A stretch of DNA of 64,000 nucleotides, from the NCBI GenBank assembly GCA_000333855.2, contig CM007319.1:2044205-2108204 (forward strand), in the 5' to 3' direction. The notes beneath the pieces are model-generated. The model had not been told where the DNA came from, did no database searches, and worked only from the letters and a program-made list of their open reading frames with translations. The position numbers were made by a program, and so were the translations under genes. Source of the DNA: Endotrypanum monterogeii (lineage: Eukaryota > Euglenozoa > Kinetoplastea > Trypanosomatida > Trypanosomatidae). This document shows positions 28,318 through 38,600 of this stretch, in pieces. How positions within the stretch are numbered: the stretch's first letter is position 1; every line of letters starts with the position of its first letter.

Positions 28318-29718
28318 TCAGCTGTCAGCTGGGCTGATCGTGCGGCAGCGTTCGAGGAGAGTTATGCATTCGGTCACAGCGTGCTCGTCGGCAGCGTTGC
28401 TTGGCAACACTGTGTACCGCTGCATCAACGCCTGCAAACCGACGGCAACACTTAGCAGCAGCTCCACACTTTCAGGGGCGCGACTCTCATCCATGACGCA
28501 GAGCTTGCACTCGCACAGTATTCTCCTTTTGAGTTTATCCAGAAGCGTTTGCGGCACAGTGATGCCCCAGCCCGATATATTAATCAGCTCCGACTGGTCC
28601 AAGATGCGGAAACATTCGACGGCCGTCATACTATGCGCAACAAAAAACACTTGCGCGAAAAGAGCGTCGTGCAACGTCTCCCATTCTTGCAGTGGCGCGA
28701 CCGAGACGGCACATTCAGCAGATTGACACTCATGCAGCGTGGCGATTATCGTAAACGCTGTCAGACACTCCTCCTGAGTAAAATCCGCTACCCTCGCTGC
28801 TACACCCCAACCAGCGCAAAGGCGTAGGTTCAAATTTGCGTGCCGCTTCGCGAACGGCATCGTCATGAAACGAAGAAGTACTTGAGTCCTTACGTCTGTG
28901 TAGCGATCTGACGACGTTGAAAGAACTAGCTTCTCCATCTCTCCTAGTACAATGAACGGCTTTTCGTAGCCCCGAGTGCACGCAAGGCCCAAATACGCCA
29001 AAAGAAGGTCTTCGATTGGCAGATCAGGAAGCAAGTGATGAATGCGTCGCACACACAGCCGGAAAAGCCGTTCCCCAGCGGAGGGGGCGATTGGATGAGC
29101 ACTCCACTCATCACTACTCCCTAGCAGAGAAAGTAACCACATTGTCGCCCTTAAGTCCAAAGACAACTCGTGATGGGCAAGCAAGTCACAAACAGAGTCC
29201 AGTATCTCCTTTGAGAAACATGGTTTTCCTCTTGTCCAGCACACTTTCATATCGCGTGACGCTACTAGCTCTAGTAGCATCAGCACGGACGAAGGATATC
29301 GGAGACTTCGTACAAAAGAAATGTTGACCAGTGCGTCCACTGCACACGCTCCAGTCGCGCATGCCGCCGAGTACGCGGCACAGATCGCCTCGTCCTCGTC
29401 CGCCGCACTCCTGACAAGGTGACATGTTGTGGGTAGTGAGGTTTGCTGAAGCATGTGGGAGAGTTTTTGCACCAAACCGAGCTCCTTTCTTGTCATCGAT
29501 GGAGTCAAGCTCACAAGGGATTTGCTGCTAGCTTGCTCAAGCTTGTCGATCCGAACACCCGAGCGAATCAAGACCTCCACCACCGGCAATGCACGCGACG
29601 GCGTTGACAGCTCCCAATGACGCCTGTCCAGGAGGTTTAAGTGATGGCGCATCAGGATCTGCCGATCGTCGCGTACACCATCAGAGATACAACGCAAAAC
29701 TGCGGCACCCCGAATCAT
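28318..29718 (-). CDS. Hypothetical protein, 466 aa, helical repeat-like
   Basis: Starts at the ATG at 29716-29718. The first 30 residues (MIRGAAVLRCISDGVRDDRQILMRHH) are basic and low in acid and could be a mitochondrial presequence. The remainder is nearly all helix, Leu- and Cys-rich, with segments such as CVDALVNISF-like, MWLLSLLGSSDEW, LPIEDLLLAYLGLACTRGYEKPF and QVLLRFMTMPFAKRH. The style recalls the helical-repeat proteins of the kinetoplastid mitochondrion, but no PPR or RAP motif can be assigned with confidence. No membrane segment. Function unknown. The acceptor at 29816-29817 is strong; a tiny three-codon upstream reading frame lies directly before the start. Confidence 0.7.
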   Translation of the reverse strand: MIRGAAVLRCISDGVRDDRQILMRHHLNLLDRRHWELSTPSRALPVVEVLIRSGVRIDKLEQASSKSLVSLTPSMTRKELGLVQKLSHMLQQTSLPTTCHLVRSAADEDEAICAAYSAACATGACAVDALVNISFVRSLRYPSSVLMLLELVASRDMKVCWTRGKPCFSKEILDSVCDLLAHHELSLDLRATMWLLSLLGSSDEWSAHPIAPSAGERLFRLCVRRIHHLLPDLPIEDLLLAYLGLACTRGYEKPFIVLGEMEKLVLSTSSDRYTDVRTQVLLRFMTMPFAKRHANLNLRLCAGWGVAARVADFTQEECLTAFTIIATLHECQSAECAVSVAPLQEWETLHDALFAQVFFVAHSMTAVECFRILDQSELINISGWGITVPQTLLDKLKRRILCECKLCVMDESRAPESVELLLSVAVGLQALMQRYTVLPSNAADEHAVTECITLLERCRTISPADS

Positions 29719-30255
29719 TATGATCGCATCCTTGCGAGGTACCAGGGAGCAACAATTCGTTCTATGACAGTGTGTCGCCCCAGAGTTTTGTACTATAACC
29801 AGTTAATTTTCCCCCCTGGCAAGCAAACGAAGAGGAGACAATGGAGAGAGAAAAAAGGTGGGAGAAAACAAAAATAATAATAATAATAATAAGAGGGGTA
29901 CACGACGTGTAAATCAACATGCCAACACTGGAAGGAGAGAAGAGGAGGAGGGAAAGGCCTCAAGCATTTGACAGGCAGGCAGAAATACGACTTATGAAAA
30001 ACATGTGAAGCCTCAAAAGATCCTGCTTTGGTCTCAAGGGGAACACTGTATGAAGTGTTCACGGTCGGTGAGACTTGCAAGTGAGCCTGAGAATGCGTGA
30101 GGCAGATGCCAAAGACATACAGTTCACTCGTTGAGGTGGGAACGAATGCACCAAACAGCGTGATTACAAGTGTTTCCTTTCACCACTATTTTCTTTCTCC
30201 ATAGAAACCAAAATCACAAAAAAAAAGTCATTTTGACAATTCGCTTATGGTACAC
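29719..30255. other. Intergenic spacer with (AAT)n
   Basis: It carries the acceptor at 29816 and an (AAT)n run at 29871-29891. The right end is the 3' UTR of uL22. No gene is seen. Confidence 0.6.
29816..29817 (-). promoter_or_regulatory. Predicted trans-splice acceptor AG for the 466-aa unknown
   Basis: The minus strand has TTTTTTCTCTCTCCATTGTC followed by TCCTCTTCGTTTGCTTGCCAG. The 5' UTR would be about 98 bases. Confidence 0.55.
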
Positions 30256-30756
30256 CTACTTCTTGGGGGCGCTCTTGGGGGCAGGGACGCGCTCCTTCTT
30301 CTCTGACATGAACAGCTGCACGTGGCAGGGGCTGCACATGTACGGCGTGATGCGACCGTGAGCACGGAAGGTGCGGCGGCGCATGCGGGCAGCCTGGTCC
30401 ACCTGGACGTGCTTGATAACCATCTGGTTGGGGTCAAGACCCTTCTCGATGGCGTTCGCCTCGGCGTTCTTGAGCAGCGACATCATGGCCACGACGGACT
30501 TGCGCGGCCAGCGACCCTTCGTCTGGCCCCACTCCTTCGCCTGAGCGGTGCGGCCAATCTTGCCATTGTACCGCTTGAACGGGATGCAGCGGGTCTTGGC
30601 GAGCACCTGGCGGTAGAGCTGCTGAGCCTTGCGGAGTGGCATGCCGTTGACCACATTCGCAGTTTCAAAAGTGTTCTTGAAGTGGCAGCGGAGGTCACTC
30701 ACCTTCGCCTTGGCACTCTTCGACGACACCTGCGGCTTGCGGGAGTAGTGCGTCAT
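30256..30756 (-). CDS. RPL17: 60S ribosomal protein L17 (uL22)
   Basis: 166 aa from the ATG at 30754-30756. The frame is open for another 44 codons, but that part reads like UTR and does not match uL22. The sequence is a standard eukaryotic uL22: MTHYSRKPQVSSKSAKAKVSDLRCHFKNT, then KAQQLYRQVLAKTRCIPFKRYNG, GRWPRKSVVAMMSLLKNAEANA, VIKHVQVDQAARMRRRTFRAHGRITPYM and a short Lys/Pro tail. It binds 23S-like rRNA near the exit tunnel of the large subunit. Length equals the trypanosomatid form as I know it. Only one copy is seen in this window. Confidence 0.97.
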   Translation of the reverse strand: MTHYSRKPQVSSKSAKAKVSDLRCHFKNTFETANVVNGMPLRKAQQLYRQVLAKTRCIPFKRYNGKIGRTAQAKEWGQTKGRWPRKSVVAMMSLLKNAEANAIEKGLDPNQMVIKHVQVDQAARMRRRTFRAHGRITPYMCSPCHVQLFMSEKKERVPAPKSAPKK

Positions 30757-31166
30757 GTTCACGAACTGACCTATGGAATTGTACAGTTTTTTTTTTTTTG
30801 TGTGTGTGGGAGGAATGGAGACAAGGTGCAAGAATTCAAAAGATAAACGCATCGGAAAAGGACATGAATCGAAAAAATGCAACATCAATGCTGACGATTA
30901 CATTCAGAAAGGAGGAAGAGGAGGAGTTCTCAGAAAAACGAGCACACCGCATCCTCTGAAACGCAATCTTCCTTTCACTTTGACGACTACAAGTCGCCTA
31001 TTTGCCACATGGCTGTAGTGATACAGCAGCAAAATATGTTTAGTATTGACATATTGTAACCGATAAGCACAACGGCCAGCCAATAAGCACTGGCTGAAAC
31101 ACATACACACAGACACTCACCTCCGCACTACGACCAACCATGATGAGTGCAGAAGCCACGAAGCTG
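30757..31166. other. Short intergenic spacer upstream of uL22
   Basis: It contains the uL22 5' UTR. The transcribed strand has A11 before the start and CCTCTTCCTCC-like pyrimidine stretches (plus strand GGAGGAAGAGGAGG at about 30910-30925). No gene is seen. Confidence 0.6.
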
Positions 31167-31667
31167 TTATTTGCGTGAAAAGCCACCTCGCGACGGAGAG
31201 AAGCTACGGCCACGCGGCGAAAAGTTGCCTCTCCTTTGATTGAACTTCTCCGCGCGCTTCTGCTCTTGTTTCTCCTTTCGCCCGTGCTCAATAGCCAGCC
31301 CAGTTCCCATTGCTGACAACGCAGCCACAGTCACACCATTCTCTTTCCGAATCATGAAAAAGTTGCTCTGCGCACTTGCAAAGGCACTGAGGCCTCCATA
31401 TGGTACCAAGGTTTCTTGAAGGTCATCAGGGAGCGCAGCAGCCCATTTGCTTATTGGAATAAACGTCTTGTTGCGCGGGAAAAAAGTGATCAGGCGCGCA
31501 ACGATCTGTGGCTCAGTAGGTACGTTTCGTCGGTCCTGGTATGAAGGACTGCCACCCCGCGCATATCGCCCACTTGTAGGTGGAGGTACTCCACTCTGAC
31601 CGCCATAGCAACGAGCTGCTGAAGCAACCGATAAAGCTGACAAAGGGCGAAGGCAGAGAGCTCTCAT
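31167..31667 (-). CDS. Small RG-rich protein with probable mitochondrial presequence
   Basis: 166 aa from the ATG at 31665-31667. The N-terminus MRALCLRPLSALSVASAARCYGG is Arg/Ala/Ser-rich, lacks acids and looks like a mitochondrial targeting sequence. A compact middle domain (about 55-125) reads QIVARLITFFPRNKTFIPISKWAAALPDDLQETLVPYGGLSAFA and SNFFMIRKENGVTVAALSAMG. This has the look of a small winged-helix-like fold. The C-terminus (about 130-166) is basic with RGG/RG spacing (QRRGNFSPRGRSFSPSRGGFSRK), typical of RNA-binding tails. An RNA-processing role in the mitochondrion is inferred. I cannot assign it to a named editing or MRB complex subunit. Confidence 0.75.
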   Translation of the reverse strand: MRALCLRPLSALSVASAARCYGGQSGVPPPTSGRYARGGSPSYQDRRNVPTEPQIVARLITFFPRNKTFIPISKWAAALPDDLQETLVPYGGLSAFASAQSNFFMIRKENGVTVAALSAMGTGLAIEHGRKEKQEQKRAEKFNQRRGNFSPRGRSFSPSRGGFSRK

Positions 31668-32144
31668 TTCCGATTATATACCTACCACTACCTACGCGAA
31701 CGCAAGCCGTATCCATTAAAAAAGAAAGCCAAAGAGAGGGTGGAAGCGAAGGGGAAGAGGTGTAGCAACTTGTGAACGCATCGTCAAAAAAAAAAAAAAA
31801 CGAAGGGGCCATGATTGATAATGCGGCAAAGGTACGTCATTTTTATCGTGCATTGTGCTTTCCTTCGCTTTGCATCTAAGTATAGGTTTGTATATCTCTT
31901 GTCATATTCTCTTGCAGAAACGTGACCCTAAACATCATGGGAACAAGTCATACCAGAAGCAATCAGAAGACTCCCAACCATGAACAGATTAGGTGAAGAA
32001 ATGCACTTGACACTTCGTGTCGCACCTTTCGAGTGTCCAGGTAATCACGCGAAACAATAAGCAAAACATAAGTCACGCAGCCTCCAGGAATGCAACAAAA
32101 ACAAAAAGAACAGGAACGCGACAGGCACCCTAGCAGATCAATGT
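31668..32144. other. Intergenic spacer, no gene seen
   Basis: It holds A15 at 31785-31800 (T15 on the transcribed strand) next to a CCTCTTCCCCTTCGCTTCCA-type tract, the likely splice signal of the RG-rich protein gene. The right part is the 3' UTR of the ANTH gene. Confidence 0.6.
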
Positions 32145-33611
32145 CTAAACAAAATCAAGATGTGAGCGTTCGTACAAATCTTTAAATGGGTCCGCCGATG
32201 CCTTAGTCTGCGCAGGCGGCACTGTTTGCTTCTGCTTCGATTCCTCTACAGAGTACGGAGCGCCTGCAGGAAAAGATGGCGCGCCACCAAGGAAGGTGTA
32301 TTGCTGTTGCCCAGGTGACGGCGATGTGCTTTGGTCGAAAGTGACAGGGGCACCAGATCCCCAGTTCTGGGGCGCACCGGTGGACCACAGTGATGGTGCG
32401 CCAGGGTCAGAATAAGATGGCTGTAAACCACACTGGATGGACGTGGCCGGCGGTGGAGAAGATGCCCAAGAGGATGGAGAGAGACTAGATTGCCCTGGCT
32501 TCATCGGCTCTTGACTCGACACAAAAAGGTCATCCATTGAAAAGGCCACATCACCTGGGGCTCGAGAGGTAACAGAATCCGGCGGATTCACAACCGCCGG
32601 CACGAGGGCACGGGTTCCTTGAATCTCCTCCTCTTTCTCGACACGCGCTTCCTCGCTGCTGCAGATACCCAGGCTATCTAACGTGCATGTTTCCTCCGTC
32701 GGTATTCTGCTGACCCGTATGTCATTCTCGAGACGTGCCAACAACGTCTCCGGGAGACACTTCAAATTTGGCACAGGTTCCACAAAAACGCGAGACGAGC
32801 GCAACATTGAATCGAAAAAGCTTTTGATTGAAGCAAAAGCGCTTGTGTACCGACGGTAAAGCTCAAACCACCGCGACTTCTCTGGCAGCGAGAACTCCGG
32901 AAATCCATCTAGTATGAAGATGACACACTTTGCCAAATGCTGTAACGCAAGCTTGCCATCTCGGACGAGCAACTGATAGGCTTCCATCGTGCCAAAGTTG
33001 TTTACAACCGCCTCTCGGTACTCCACTGCAGACACTCCCTCCAAGAGGCCAAGGAGAGCTTCGAAGACTGGCTGAAGCGAGTTGGCGTTCAGTGTCTTGA
33101 GGTACTCCTCGAACGCAGGAATTTCAATGCGACGGCCCTTCCCAAGAGTCTGCTGGATTACGCAACGCTCCCTCAGATAGGTCATATACTGCGAAATAAA
33201 GTACGCCTGGCCTGCTCCATCGGTGGTGTCTGCCAGATTCTTGACGTGTGTACGCATAAAGACGTTTCGGAAACAGCAAATCGTCTCGACCATGTTGTCG
33301 GACGCCTCGCACATAAGCCGATGGAGCGAGACCATGGTTTTCAACACTACGATCCAGTTGTGCGTGTGGGATCGCTTCTCCAGCTCGCGGACAATGAACG
33401 CATTGATTGAAAGCCCCCCTTTCATGTTCGATCCGTACTGACCATATGACGCTGCCACAAGCTTTTGGATATACTTTTCTTTCGGCGCCTTCAACAGATG
33501 GCTGGTTACTTTCATGATAGCTTTGACGATATCATCACCACTCAAGGTACTCAAGCCGATCGTCACTTTTTCTTTAAAGTAGCCGGCGCTTTGTTTGGTA
33601 TCTGTATTCAT
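32145..33611 (-). CDS. ANTH-domain clathrin assembly protein (AP180/CALM family)
   Basis: 488 aa from the ATG at 33609-33611. Residues ~10-285 are an ANTH domain: DDIVKAIMKVTSHLLKAPKEKYI (the Lys-rich phosphoinositide-binding part), FIVRELEKRSHTHNWIVVLKT, LHRLMCEASDN, RERCVIQQTLGKGRRIE and LLRDG-like helices through GFPEFSLPEKSRWFELYRRY. The C-terminal 200 residues are disordered, Pro/Ser/Gln-rich, with SMDDLF and ADPFKDL motifs of the type that bind clathrin and AP-2. Family knowledge: these adaptors act in clathrin-coated pit formation, in trypanosomatids at the flagellar pocket. The DPF motif near the extreme C-terminus supports adaptor binding. Confidence 0.92.
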   Translation of the reverse strand: MNTDTKQSAGYFKEKVTIGLSTLSGDDIVKAIMKVTSHLLKAPKEKYIQKLVAASYGQYGSNMKGGLSINAFIVRELEKRSHTHNWIVVLKTMVSLHRLMCEASDNMVETICCFRNVFMRTHVKNLADTTDGAGQAYFISQYMTYLRERCVIQQTLGKGRRIEIPAFEEYLKTLNANSLQPVFEALLGLLEGVSAVEYREAVVNNFGTMEAYQLLVRDGKLALQHLAKCVIFILDGFPEFSLPEKSRWFELYRRYTSAFASIKSFFDSMLRSSRVFVEPVPNLKCLPETLLARLENDIRVSRIPTEETCTLDSLGICSSEEARVEKEEEIQGTRALVPAVVNPPDSVTSRAPGDVAFSMDDLFVSSQEPMKPGQSSLSPSSWASSPPPATSIQCGLQPSYSDPGAPSLWSTGAPQNWGSGAPVTFDQSTSPSPGQQQYTFLGGAPSFPAGAPYSVEESKQKQTVPPAQTKASADPFKDLYERSHLDFV

Positions 33612-34272
33612 TTTCTCGCTATTTTTTTATTTCGTTGCGGCAAAAAAAAAAAAAGGGCGAACACCTCTCTGTATAACGTGGACAGAAAATTACGTCCTGA
33701 TACGTACCAAATTCCCCGACTCGGTACCAAGCGAGAAAAAAAAAAGAGAGGAGGCGTACAAAGACTAGAAAGTGCTCATGTGTTCGTCTACTCTACCTCG
33801 TGCATCGAGGCACTGGGATATATAAAAAAATGAGGACCAGAAGGGTACCTCGCCTAATACAAACACTCCGCCACTTGTATAAGAAAGCAGTGCAAAACAT
33901 AGCACGAAGGCTCTTTTGAATTTACATCGCTGAGGGACCAGAAATTTCTTCGTTTGATAGCAAGAAGCACAATAAATCACTACAATAATCAGGAAAGTCA
34001 ACCTTTTTCTGTGTGGGCGATAAACTCACACAGTACTAGTGACCAAGGCCATTCGAGCATGCCGTTGTAGGAGGGGAGAAACACAATAACACATTTCCAG
34101 ACAACAAGCAGCGGCTGCTACGCCTGGAGAAGCAAAACTTTTCAGAAGCAGTCAAGCAACGTGAGAAACACGGATTGAGAGAACGGATGCTGAAAAGACG
34201 GGGGAGTTGTATCATCCTTTCTTCACATCAGCCTTCAAAACCCCGAGTACCTCGTTCTCAGATGCTATAGCA
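33612..34272. other. Intergenic spacer, no gene seen
   Basis: It carries A13 at about 33642-33654 with an acceptor-like TAG at 33619-33620 (transcribed strand) for the ANTH gene, and the 3' UTR of the PDK-like gene. Nothing protein-like. Confidence 0.6.
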
Positions 34273-35628
34273 TCACAGAGAGAGGCCAGCGAGTCCTTGG
34301 GAGGGCAAATATAGCTGCCGATCGGTCCCGTAGCCCTCAATAGCTGCAAGAGTGATGTTTCCACCAATCACACGCGCAGCGCTATACGCGTAAGGTAAGC
34401 GAATCGGACTCGAGGTCCAAGTCGAAATCAAATTTGTGTGCTGCCTCTGGATATTTTTGTACAAAGACCAGCAGGAGAGTTGCTTCGAGGCCTCACTCAG
34501 TGACATTCCGCCCGCTGTATCAGATATGCGCAGCACGAAGCGCTTGTTTGTGGGCCGCTGTGCAAGAGTAACTTCTATTTTTGTGCATGCCTTGCCTGTC
34601 CGCTCCTGGCGGTCTAAGTTTGCAATGATGGCATCCTCGAGCATAGCCCGGATGATGTCGTACATGATATACGGCACCCCGACAAAAACCAAATCAGGAT
34701 CCCCAGCTAACTTGAGCTCAATCTCGGCATCGTAGTTCGTCTGTGCCTCGTTAATAACACATTTTGCGAGTACCAAGAGGGAGCATTTTTTGCATATTTG
34801 CCCGACGAAGTCATCTGGATTGTGATCGAAGAAGATAGGCACCGTGAGCCCTTCTGGATCATCCATTGAATACTGCTGCCGTGGTACATCCAGAATCTTT
34901 GTAGAGAGATACATATAATTTCCTACCAAAAAACGCAGACGAACCCGACCGAGGCAGAAGGTCTCAAAGAAGCGTGGCAGCTCATCGTACGTGCGCATCA
35001 CTTCTTCATAGATCTGCGTCCATCCTTCGCGACTGGCAAAGTGAACCATGCCCTGTGTGATGAGAGGGCTGACGTTGTAGTGGCGGAGAAAAACACGCCG
35101 CACCATGCGGTCGCATCGATAGCATCCTTCCCGGTTCGTCGGAACTGGGGTGCTACGCACGTCGTGAAAACTCCACTCATACCACTTCTTCAGTTCTTGG
35201 ATTTCCAGCATTTGTGAGAGGCCGTATGATGCGTTGTTGAGGTGGCGTACAAGACGGGCAATGCGCACGAGCATCTGTGGGAAAACAGTCTCTGCGTGCT
35301 GCATTAAATCATTCGGGGTGTTGATGTAAAGCAAGTTCTCAAAAGAAAGATCCTTGACTTTTTGCCTTGCGTAAAACTGATTCAACTCCATGAACTCCTG
35401 AGAGGTCAGCGGGTTCTCCAAGTTAACATTGCTGATTCTCACCTCTTTTAGGCTCTCCGCCGCAATTTCTTTGGCTGCCTCAGCAACCTTCGGTGACGTC
35501 GACTCAACGGCTTTGCGAAAAGCCTTCCATTCTATAAAGTCTTTTTCGAAAGAGTCCAACCTCTCCACTAGCTCTGTAAACGTTGGTCCCAGAAGGGGAA
35601 TACTCCGGCAAAATCCGCGACGAAGCAT
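34273..35628 (-). CDS. Mitochondrial PDK/BCKDK-like protein with degraded ATP site
   Basis: 451 aa from the ATG at 35626-35628; the longest frame begins with TTG and was not used. MLRRGFCRSIPLL is a plausible mitochondrial presequence. The N-terminal four-helix domain (LMQHAETVFPQMLVRIARLVRHLNN and FFETFCLGRVRLRFLVGNYMYLS) and the C-terminal GHKL domain (VGVPYIMYDIIRAMLEDAIIAN, VLRISDTAGGMSLSEA, EGYGTDRQLYL) identify the PDK/BCKDK family. Compared with active members, the N-box Glu and Asn are Ala328 and Asp332, the G1 loop is DTAGG (D370 kept), and the glycine-rich ATP lid is replaced by SSPIRLP (406-412). It may therefore be a pseudokinase that still binds lipoyl-E2. It is the first gene of the minus-strand unit, next to the strand-switch region. 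Confidence 0.85.
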   Translation of the reverse strand: MLRRGFCRSIPLLGPTFTELVERLDSFEKDFIEWKAFRKAVESTSPKVAEAAKEIAAESLKEVRISNVNLENPLTSQEFMELNQFYARQKVKDLSFENLLYINTPNDLMQHAETVFPQMLVRIARLVRHLNNASYGLSQMLEIQELKKWYEWSFHDVRSTPVPTNREGCYRCDRMVRRVFLRHYNVSPLITQGMVHFASREGWTQIYEEVMRTYDELPRFFETFCLGRVRLRFLVGNYMYLSTKILDVPRQQYSMDDPEGLTVPIFFDHNPDDFVGQICKKCSLLVLAKCVINEAQTNYDAEIELKLAGDPDLVFVGVPYIMYDIIRAMLEDAIIANLDRQERTGKACTKIEVTLAQRPTNKRFVLRISDTAGGMSLSEASKQLSCWSLYKNIQRQHTNLISTWTSSPIRLPYAYSAARVIGGNITLAAIEGYGTDRQLYLPSQGLAGLSL

Positions 35629-38600
35629 CTTCAGTAAAACTGTCCCGACTTGAGTACAACGGTTGCGTGAAGATCGAATCACGATTGTGGAAAGGGGTAG
35701 CAGGAGTGATCGTAGCTGCAAGTTTTGGTCGAGGAACCAATAAATGGGAGCTTAATTGTGTTATACAAAGCAAACAGGAAGACATCGTCACGTCACTGCA
35801 CTCGGCAAGAAATATGCGACCACAGTGCTGAACACGTCTCCCGGACAGAAACAGAAAAACACACCGTTGGCAGTCCGCCAGTATTTCTATCGAGGGCTTG
35901 AGAGAGCTCACAGCAGTATCTTTCTTTTTTTCAGTTATGCAAACTTGCCATGAGAAGAGTGAAGAATGACTTCAACAAAACTACGCTATGAGACAAAGTA
36001 CTCCCACTCCTTATCTGAGGCGCCTTGCAGGGAGTATGTTTACACATCACTGGTTCTTCCTCTTCTGCCCACTCTGAGAACAAGGAAATCGACCTCATCT
36101 CAACAACTAACTCAACACGAGTCTGCGAAGAACTCCACACTAGAAGGTTTACAATGAAAATACAGTGCGGTAGGTGGCGCCGGAGCCTATAGCGACCGAC
36201 AGGCACTTTCACCCCAGTACGATATGTGAACTACACAACTTCAGAGATTCTGTTATTGAAAAGTTCAGATACTACAAAACTCAGGGCATAACCACAAATG
36301 TGTCTTTAGCACTCATCCGGCCAGTTGTCACCTCTCAAAGAGAAGCATTAGTATCACAAAGAAGAGAGCAGAGCATCGTAGGAATTTATGCATTGTCTGT
36401 CGGCAATGTTGAAAACGCTGATAGCAAGATCAAAAAAAAACGAGTTCCGGCTAACGAGCTGTTCAGAAGAGTTGATGTGGGGCACCCCACTCGCTTCCCA
36501 TGTTTCTCCCCTTTGTGAATCACTTTCCGAATCACGGTGTCACAAGATGGACTAAAATATATTGTTGCATCTAAACAATCTTTCTTGCTGAGTTAAGCGA
36601 CCAGATTGAGAAGCTTTCAATAGCTATCAAGGAATTCGAGGTACGATCGACGATAACGATGTTTCCTCGAGTACGCAAAACAAAAAAACAGTGCCTCTTT
36701 TGCCAGATGAACTATCAAAAAATCAGAGGAATATGGGCTCAAGGAGAAAGAGAAGCCTGCAAAAAGAAAAAAAAACGAGTTCTTCTCAGGAGAGAAAACT
36801 TTTTTGTGGGCCTTGTGAGCACACGCTACCTATCCAAAAAAGAACCGAGTGAACTAGCATATTCTCTCAGGTAAGGCAAACAACTTGTTTGAAAACACCC
36901 CATATGTTTTAGACGTCAACTTGGATAGCGAAGTCTTATATACGATCAGTGGGATGAATTCACGCTTAAGACCCAAGTGTAGTTTGCACAGCAACGTGCG
37001 AGCTGTGCAACCTAGTCTGCTCCTCGGATAATGCGTTTGCATTCTACGGGACAATACTATAAACCTGATACATCGAAAACAATGCCATCAATGGGTGTAC
37101 CAATGTCATCACTCACAATTTCGTCGAAGAGCCGAGCGAAAATCTCAGAATTTTGCTGACAAAGGGACACCTTAGAGATCAGACAATCACACCACCCTTG
37201 AGTGTGGGCCCAAAGGGGCAACAACTGGAAAGCCAGGTGACAGAATACTGCCAGCTCTAAAGCCTGTCGAGACTCGGGCGTGACTAGAACTATTCGAGAG
37301 CAGTGGTATCGAAAAAAACTCATAGCCAGGTATATGAGAGTAGGTCAGGTCACGGTGCTCAACTGGTGATGAGCAGGCAAAGACATGGGTTACGCGGGTT
37401 ATTTGTAACGCGTGTCGACTTTATTCGTGCCCTTTGACAGCCGACATTTGCAGATAAAGAGGGCTGTTGGAGAACAACAGCTAGCGTTCTGCTCGTGTGA
37501 TGACGACTAGATCCGAGTGCTAGATTTTCTTCTTTTTGGAGGGTATTCAAATGCGACGTGTTTGAGGAGAACAAAAAACACCCTTCCTTTATCCTCAAAG
37601 TCAGACTCCTTGAACTCAATCAACAGGAAGTCCAGTGCAACGAGACGATCAAAACTCTGTCATCTTTGCGCGTCGTCAGGAATGATTATTTGGAAAGTTA
37701 ATAACATGCAGACAGCAAGAAGGTGGATCGCTGCAGACTAGCTCTATGGTGCTAAACGGCACTCAGGTTGTGGGTGGGAATAACCCTCCTGAGGTGCGGA
37801 ACAATTTGATTCGTAAATTACTGTTTTCTAGAGTTGGGCAGCAAGCAAAGCTCAAAAAAAAATACAGTAAATCACCACAAGACACATCTCAATAGAAGTG
37901 CTTTTTTTTTTCTTGGAATCCGGCCCGCCCGAGGTACCAATGAGCCTGTATCACATCAGGAAGCACTTTTGCATGAAACACTCATTATCCCATGAGGATA
38001 CAGAAAAACGACAGGTGGCTCGCCAGAGCTGATGGCTCCATTGAACTGGGAAACACGTGTCGCTTTGCCGGACTCCTGCACTAACATAAATACAGAAACC
38101 TCTTCACCTAGTCAGTGAGGAGCTCAGCGTGCGCCTCCGCCCCCCCCTAAAGCTCAGCACCAGAATTCTCGGAAGATGCCGTTGCCCGTTAAGCAGAAGA
38201 ACCCTTTCGACACTGTAGCTTTTCAGTGCACAGCTTGTGGAGGCCCTCGTTACTCAACATCTGACTACAAAAATCGGCCGATGAAAGTTGTTGATAACTT
38301 TGCTGAAAAATTTTCTCCTCTGCGGAATGGCGGGGGCAGCCAAGTCGAGGACCTGTTTCTCAGCACAACGATTTTACCACGCACTTCCCCGGATGAGTGG
38401 CGAATCCATTACCCCCCCCCCAAAAAAAAAAAACGCCGCCTATACATTTGTATATGTCGCTTTGGCCTTCGATGTGCGCGTTACGCGCCTTTTGGGGGGG
38501 GTGCTATCGGCCCCTATCCTTCACATGAGCTCTGGCAGGGGGGCTGCCCCCATGAAAAACAGCTTCATCAAAAACAGCGGAGCTAGAAATAAGCCTCTGA

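Noticed and set aside
30757..30888. 44-codon extension of uL22
   Set aside because: It does not match uL22, and standard family length is reached from the ATG at 30756.
37057..37323. Minus-strand frame of 88 codons in the strand-switch region
   Set aside because: It begins with ATG and has fair composition, but is short, has no recognisable motif and no clear splice signal.
38176..38586. Plus-strand frame with CTACGGPR and CGPR-like cysteines in the strand-switch region
   Set aside because: It crosses a C10-A12 homopolymer junction coding PPPKKKKRR, has no known domain and no splice signal of quality; a decayed gene is possible but not supported.
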